DNA from: JAGWRI01 sp963728785 | GTDB lineage: Bacteria; Gemmatimonadota; Gemmatimonadetes; Gemmatimonadales; Gemmatimonadaceae | NCBI GenBank assembly: GCA_963728785.1 | Contig: CAVSKV010000004.1 | Location: 496,001 to 560,000 of the forward strand | Length of the DNA stretch: 64,000 nt | Direction: 5' to 3' | Shown here: positions 60,290 through 64,000 of the stretch, piece after piece | How the letters are laid out: the number at the start of each line of letters is the position of its first letter | Numbering within the stretch: position 1 is the stretch's first letter | Notes under the pieces: model-generated | The model's input: only the letters and a program-made list of their open reading frames with translations | What the model was told of the DNA's origin: nothing | Databases searched by the model: none | Made by a program: the position numbers and the translations under genes

Positions 60290-60721
60290 ATGAAGCTCGT
60301 GGACCTCAACCTGCTCCTGTACGCGGTCAACCGCGACAGCGCGCAGCATGCGCCGGCCAAGGCATGGGTGGAGCGGACCGTCGCGGGCAGTGAGCCTGTG
60401 GCGCTTCCGTGGGTGGTGGTGCTTGGGTTCCTGCGGCTGGCCACGAGCGGGCGCGTCTTCCGCAAGCCACTGTCCCCCGATGCGGCCGTCGAAGTGATCC
60501 ACGGGCTGCTGGCCGGCCCCGCCGTCGTCACGCTGTCCCCGGGAGACGAGCACTGGCAGATCCTGCGCGATTTGCTCACGGAATCCGGCACGGCGGGCAA
60601 CCTGACCACCGACGCACATCTTGCCGCGCTCGCCATCGAGCACGGCGCCGAGCTATGCTCAACTGACGCGGACTTCGCGCGGTTCCGAACGTTGCGGTGG
60701 AAGAATCCGCTGCCGGCCTGA
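60290..60721 (+). CDS. vapC: VapC-type PIN-domain toxin
   Basis: 143 residues. MKLVDLNLLLYAVNRDS holds the first Asp, LPWVVVLGFLRLATSG carries the middle motif (a Glu or Asp is not obvious there), and TDAHLAALAIEHGAELCSTD with ADFARFRTLRWKNP gives the last acidic sites. It belongs to the same subfamily as the internally deleted VapC at 13797 and serves as its intact reference. It should cleave RNA with Mg. Confidence 0.9.
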   Translation: MKLVDLNLLLYAVNRDSAQHAPAKAWVERTVAGSEPVALPWVVVLGFLRLATSGRVFRKPLSPDAAVEVIHGLLAGPAVVTLSPGDEHWQILRDLLTESGTAGNLTTDAHLAALAIEHGAELCSTDADFARFRTLRWKNPLPA

Positions 60722-60784
60722 TGGGCCCAAGACCTGGGACTGTCGATGGCCAATCTCTACATGGCGGTGCGGCCTATGTCGCAC

Positions 60785-60812
60785 TTGACATATGTCTGAG
60801 CTGACATAATAC
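60785..60812 (+). promoter_or_regulatory. Promoter/operator of the higBA-like remnant
   Basis: TTGACA (60785-60790) leads into the palindrome GACATATGTC (60787-60796) and a third half-site GACATA (60803-60808). CATAAT at 60805-60810 may be the -10 but the spacing is short. Three TATGTC half-sites suit binding by a HigA-type repressor. Confidence 0.5.
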
Positions 60813-60818
60813 TCCTTC

Positions 60819-61062
60819 ATGTGGCGAACGGACAAGCCTCAGGCGTGGCTCCATGGGGAGGTCAAGAGCCCACCGTTTTCGGTTACCGCGAGTCAGAGAC
60901 GCGGACGTCACGTGGCGGATCGTGTATCGAGTCGATCGTGATGCGATCGTCATCGTCGAAGTATTCGAAAAGAAGGACCGAAAGACGCCCAGCTACGTCG
61001 TGGATACGTGCAAGGATCGTCTGAAGCGGTACGATGCTGCTTGGGTCCAAGGAGGACGGAAC
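60819..61062 (+). pseudogene. Gp49/HigB-type toxin with internal deletion, now in frame with its antitoxin
   Basis: ATG 60819 reads MWRTDKPQAWLHGEVKSPPF, the start of Gp49/HigB-like toxins. From about 60883 another frame reads VRDADVTWRIVYRVDRDAIV and IVEVFEKKDRKTPSYVVDTC with KDRLKRYDAA, the C-terminal half of the same family. About 30 residues (the LRRLQxGE ... PHSRPMP block) are missing and the frame changes at the junction. The C-terminal frame has no stop and runs into the antitoxin start. Confidence 0.75.
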
Positions 61063-61386
61063 GTGAAAACGGACAAGAGGGCCCGACTTGAAAAGGCTGG
61101 GTGGCGACTTGGCAACGCCGGCGATTTCCTGGGGCTCAGTGAGGCCGAGAGCGCCGTCGTGGAGATGCGCATCGCCCTGGCGCGCACGCTACGGCGTCAG
61201 CGCGCCGCGCACCACATGTCCCAAGCCGCGCTCGCCAAGCGGCTGGGATCCAGCCAGTCCCGCGTGGCGAAAATGGAGGCGGGAGACCCGTCGGTCTCGC
61301 TCGATCTCCTGCTCCGTTCGCTGATCGCGGTCGGATCGACCCCCGCAGAAATCGGGAAGGCCATCGCGACTACCCACGCGGCGTAG
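61063..61386 (+). CDS. HigA-type XRE antitoxin
   Basis: 107 residues from GTG 61063 with GGAGG about 9 nt upstream. After a basic start (VKTDKRARLEKAGWRLGNAG), FLGLSEAESAVVEMRIALAR precedes the helix-turn-helix TLRRQRAAHHMSQAALAKRL with GSSQSRVAKMEAGDPSVSLD. This matches antitoxins paired with Gp49-type toxins. It is intact although the toxin is deleted; read-through from the remnant could also produce a fused protein from 60853. Confidence 0.88.
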   Translation: MKTDKRARLEKAGWRLGNAGDFLGLSEAESAVVEMRIALARTLRRQRAAHHMSQAALAKRLGSSQSRVAKMEAGDPSVSLDLLLRSLIAVGSTPAEIGKAIATTHAA

Positions 61387-61465
61387 CGTGCGCGTCCTCG
61401 GAATCACCCGACATCGCCACGCCTTGCCGCGCGGATGCATAGAAACCGTCTCCCGTCGAGGCGCC

Positions 61466-64000
61466 ATGCCAGGATTCCGTACGCTCCTCCAAGGCTCAGC
61501 GGCCCTGCTGGTGGCGATGGCCACGGCCGGCTTCGCCCCCGGCCCATCACGGGCGCCCACCCACCTCTCGGTCACCGGCCTCCGCGCCGAGTACCTCACC
61601 GACCCTGTTGGCATCGGCACCACCGCGCCGCGGCTGAGTTGGCGCCTGGAAAGCGACGCCCGCAACACGATGCAGGCCGCCTACCAGATCCAGGTCGCCA
61701 CCAGCGAGCTTGACCTGTCGCGCGGCGCGAGGTTGCTCTTGGACGCGGGCAAGATCACGTCCGACGCGTCGGCGCTGGTGCCCGAACGCGCCCCCGCCAC
61801 GGCGTCCGCCGCGCGCTACTACTGGCGCGTACGCGTGTGGACCGCGGCCGGCGATGCGTCGGCGTGGAGCCCAATCGCCTACTGGGAGACGGGACTGCTC
61901 CACCCGTCCGACTGGACCGCCCAATGGATCGGCCAGACGCCCGAACCCGGCGACAGCGGGCCCACGCCCTCGCCGCTCCTCCGCCGCGAGTTTCAACTCA
62001 CCGGCCGCGTGCGCTCCGCCCGCCTCTACGTCACGAGCCTGGGCCTGAATCAGGTTTTCTTGAACGGCCGCCGAGTGGGCCAACGGGAGTTCACCCCCGG
62101 CTGGACGTCGTACCACAATCGACTCCAGTACCAGACCTACGACGTCACGTCGATGCTCCGCGGTGGCCCCAACGCCGTGGGCGCGATGCTCGGCGACGGC
62201 TGGTACCGCGGCTACCTGGGCTTCGACCACGGCCGCAACCTGTACGGCGAACACCGCGCGCTGCTGCTGCAGCTCGACATCCGCTACGACGACGGCCGCA
62301 CGCAACGCATCGTGTCCGACGGCAGTTGGAAAACCACCAACGGCCCGGTGCGCTTCTCCGACATCTACGACGGCGAGACGTACGACGCCCGGTTCGACCA
62401 CGCCGGGTGGTCGTCCGCCCCCTACGACGACGCGAGCTGGGCCCCGGTGGCGCTCATGCCCGCGCCGTCCGCCGAGTTGGTGGCGCCCGTGGCGCCCCCC
62501 GTTCGACGCGTGGCGGAGTTGAAGCCGGTGTCGATCACCAAAACGCCAAACGGCGAGACGGTGTTCGACCTCGGCCAGAACTTCACCGGCTGGGCTCGGC
62601 TCACCGCGCGCGGGCCCGCGGGCACCGAGGTCACGATGCGGTTCGCCGAGGTGCTGGACCACGACGGCAACATCTACACGGGAAATCTGCGGCTGGCCAA
62701 GCAGACCGACCGCTATGTAATGAAGGGCGGGGGCACGGAGGTGTACGAGCCGCACTTCACCTACCACGGATTCCGCTACGTGGCCGTGTCGGGGCTGTCG
62801 GGCGCGGCGGACAGCTCCACGATCACCGGCATCGCGCTCTCGTCCGATCTCGAGCAGACCGGCAGCTTCGCCACGTCCGACACGATGCTCAACAAGCTCC
62901 AGCACAACATCGTGTGGGGGCAGCGCAGCAACTTTTTGGGCGTGCCCACCGACTGCCCGCAGCGCGACGAGCGGCTGGGGTGGACCGGCGACGCCCAGGT
63001 GTTCGCGCCCACGGCGGCGTTCAACGCGGGCGTGGACGGATTCTTCGCCAACTGGCTGGCCGACGTGGCCATCGACCAGCACCCCGACGGCAGCCTACCG
63101 TGGGTGATCCCCAATCCGATGGGCGGCGACTCCACCAACAAGGCGGGCACCGCGGGCTGGGGCGACGCGGCGGTGGTCGTGCCGTACACGATGTACCTGG
63201 CCTACGGCGACAGCGGGCTGTTGGCGCGGCAGTATCCGAGCATGCGCGCGTGGGTGGACTTCGAGAAGCGGCAGACCGGCCCCGACCATGTGTGGCGCCC
63301 GGGGTGGCAGTTCGGCGACTGGTTGGCCTACCACAGCACAGACGCCGGCTACCCGGGCGCGACCACGGGCACCGATCTCATCGCCACGGCGTTCCTCGCC
63401 CACTCGGCCGACCTGGTCGCACGCTCGGCGCGGGCATTAGGGAAAGCAGATGACGCGGCCAGATACGAAACGTTGTTCCGTACGGAGCGCGCGGCGTTCG
63501 ACCACGAGTTCGTGACCCCGGCGGGGCGGGTGGGGGAGAGCACCCAGACCGCGTACGCGCTGGCGCTGCAGTTCGGCCTGCTGCCCGACTCGCTCCTCGC
63601 CACGGTGGGCGACCGGCTGGTGGCGGACCTCCGCCTGCACGATGACCACCTCACCACCGGGTTCCTCGGCACCCCGAACATTCTCGACGCCCTCACGAAC
63701 ACCGGCCATCTTGACGCGGCGTACGCGCTGCTGCTCCAGCGCACCTACCCGTCGTGGCTGTACCCGATCACGCGCGGCGCCACCACCATGTGGGAGCGGT
63801 GGGACGGCATCCGCCCCCACGGCACGTTCGAGGATGAAAGCATGAACTCGTTCAACCACTACGCCTTCGGCGCGGTGGGCGACTGGATGTACCGGACCAT
63901 CGGTGGCCTGGACGTGGACCCGGCGGCGCCGGGCTATGAGCATTCGTTCATCGCCCCTCGGCCGGGCGGCGGGCTCACCAGTGCGCGTACGTCCATCGTC
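61466..64000 (+). CDS. Exported GH78 alpha-L-rhamnosidase (3' truncated by window edge)
   Basis: At least 845 residues from ATG 61466 to the window edge without a stop. A signal peptide (SAALLVAMATAGFAPGPSRA) is followed by the N-terminal domain (PRLSWRLESDARNTMQAAYQ), the sandwich with ETYDARFDHAGWSSAPYDDA, and the catalytic (alpha/alpha)6 barrel with DCPQRDERLGWTGDAQVF, the GH78 acidic signature, and TTMWERWDG. It removes L-rhamnose from plant or microbial polysaccharides. The C-terminal sandwich is cut by the window. Confidence 0.9.
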   Translation, partial: MPGFRTLLQGSAALLVAMATAGFAPGPSRAPTHLSVTGLRAEYLTDPVGIGTTAPRLSWRLESDARNTMQAAYQIQVATSELDLSRGARLLLDAGKITSDASALVPERAPATASAARYYWRVRVWTAAGDASAWSPIAYWETGLLHPSDWTAQWIGQTPEPGDSGPTPSPLLRREFQLTGRVRSARLYVTSLGLNQVFLNGRRVGQREFTPGWTSYHNRLQYQTYDVTSMLRGGPNAVGAMLGDGWYRGYLGFDHGRNLYGEHRALLLQLDIRYDDGRTQRIVSDGSWKTTNGPVRFSDIYDGETYDARFDHAGWSSAPYDDASWAPVALMPAPSAELVAPVAPPVRRVAELKPVSITKTPNGETVFDLGQNFTGWARLTARGPAGTEVTMRFAEVLDHDGNIYTGNLRLAKQTDRYVMKGGGTEVYEPHFTYHGFRYVAVSGLSGAADSSTITGIALSSDLEQTGSFATSDTMLNKLQHNIVWGQRSNFLGVPTDCPQRDERLGWTGDAQVFAPTAAFNAGVDGFFANWLADVAIDQHPDGSLPWVIPNPMGGDSTNKAGTAGWGDAAVVVPYTMYLAYGDSGLLARQYPSMRAWVDFEKRQTGPDHVWRPGWQFGDWLAYHSTDAGYPGATTGTDLIATAFLAHSADLVARSARALGKADDAARYETLFRTERAAFDHEFVTPAGRVGESTQTAYALALQFGLLPDSLLATVGDRLVADLRLHDDHLTTGFLGTPNILDALTNTGHLDAAYALLLQRTYPSWLYPITRGATTMWERWDGIRPHGTFEDESMNSFNHYAFGAVGDWMYRTIGGLDVDPAAPGYEHSFIAPRPGGGLTSARTSIV

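Noticed and set aside
61837..63453. A 538-codon frame within the rhamnosidase region
   Set aside because: It is the +2 shadow of the GH78 coding frame that starts at 61466; the GH78 motifs are all in the other frame.

Overview
The window is about 68% GC and carries gene types that together point to Gemmatimonadota (or a close relative such as Acidobacteriota). These are PASTA-less Ser/Thr kinases with C-terminal PD40/TolB propellers or FlgO-TPR domains, an ADOP-type permease with its PadR regulator, a secreted tricorn-like protease, a BNR/sortilin-type exported propeller, an exported M14 peptidase, standalone plug-domain proteins and many toxin-antitoxin (TA) loci. No rRNA, prophage, transposase or CRISPR array is visible.

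Layout. 1-12.4 kb: a peptide and amino-acid theme. An APC permease and a POT peptide transporter are each translationally coupled to a following Ser/Thr kinase. A DinB-like protein, a nitroreductase and an M3 oligopeptidase follow. 12.4-14.6 kb: small accessory genes, namely a kinase-start remnant, an intact vapBC, a decayed vapBC and a Uma2 nuclease. 14.6-21.8 kb: kinase, tricorn-like protease, kinase; the two kinases share a 17-bp element at the same distance from their starts. 21.8-28.9 kb: membrane and housekeeping-accessory genes, a BlaI/M56 module with a clear operator, and a GH29 fucosidase. 28.95-29.58 kb: a GxxExxY nuclease-fold gene bracketed by inverted repeats. 29.6-41.1 kb: ADOP permease with PadR, SDR, methyltransferase, a zinc-ligand-less M61 homologue, a cysteine-synthase-like enzyme and an AAA ATPase with its own palindromic operator. 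41.2-43.2 kb: a decayed BrnT-type TA locus and hicAB flanked by duplicated hairpin-plus-8-bp repeats. 43.2-46.6 kb: a large exported BNR propeller. 46.8-54.7 kb: HNH nuclease, a truncated hsdM, a permease scrap, and four copies of a [tRNA 3' end]-[spacer]-[terminator] unit interleaved with a DoxX-like gene, an isoquinoline-oxidoreductase-type pair and a propeller. The only complete tRNA has a Leu-like class II body but an Ala (GGC) anticodon. 54.7-64 kb: M14 peptidase, beta-helix lipoprotein, decayed YbjQ, vapBC, decayed higBA and a 3'-truncated GH78 rhamnosidase.

The most striking pattern is a set of five small genes (VapC, TMEM175, BrnT, YbjQ and Gp49/HigB types) in which a recognisable N-terminus is joined almost directly to the recognisable C-terminus of the same family, the middle having been deleted. 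In the TA cases the antitoxin is kept wholly or in part. Two further genes look split by single-base frameshifts (kinase-TPR at 4601; M56-plug at 25252).

All functional statements rest on recognising motifs by eye in translated sequence. No database search was possible.
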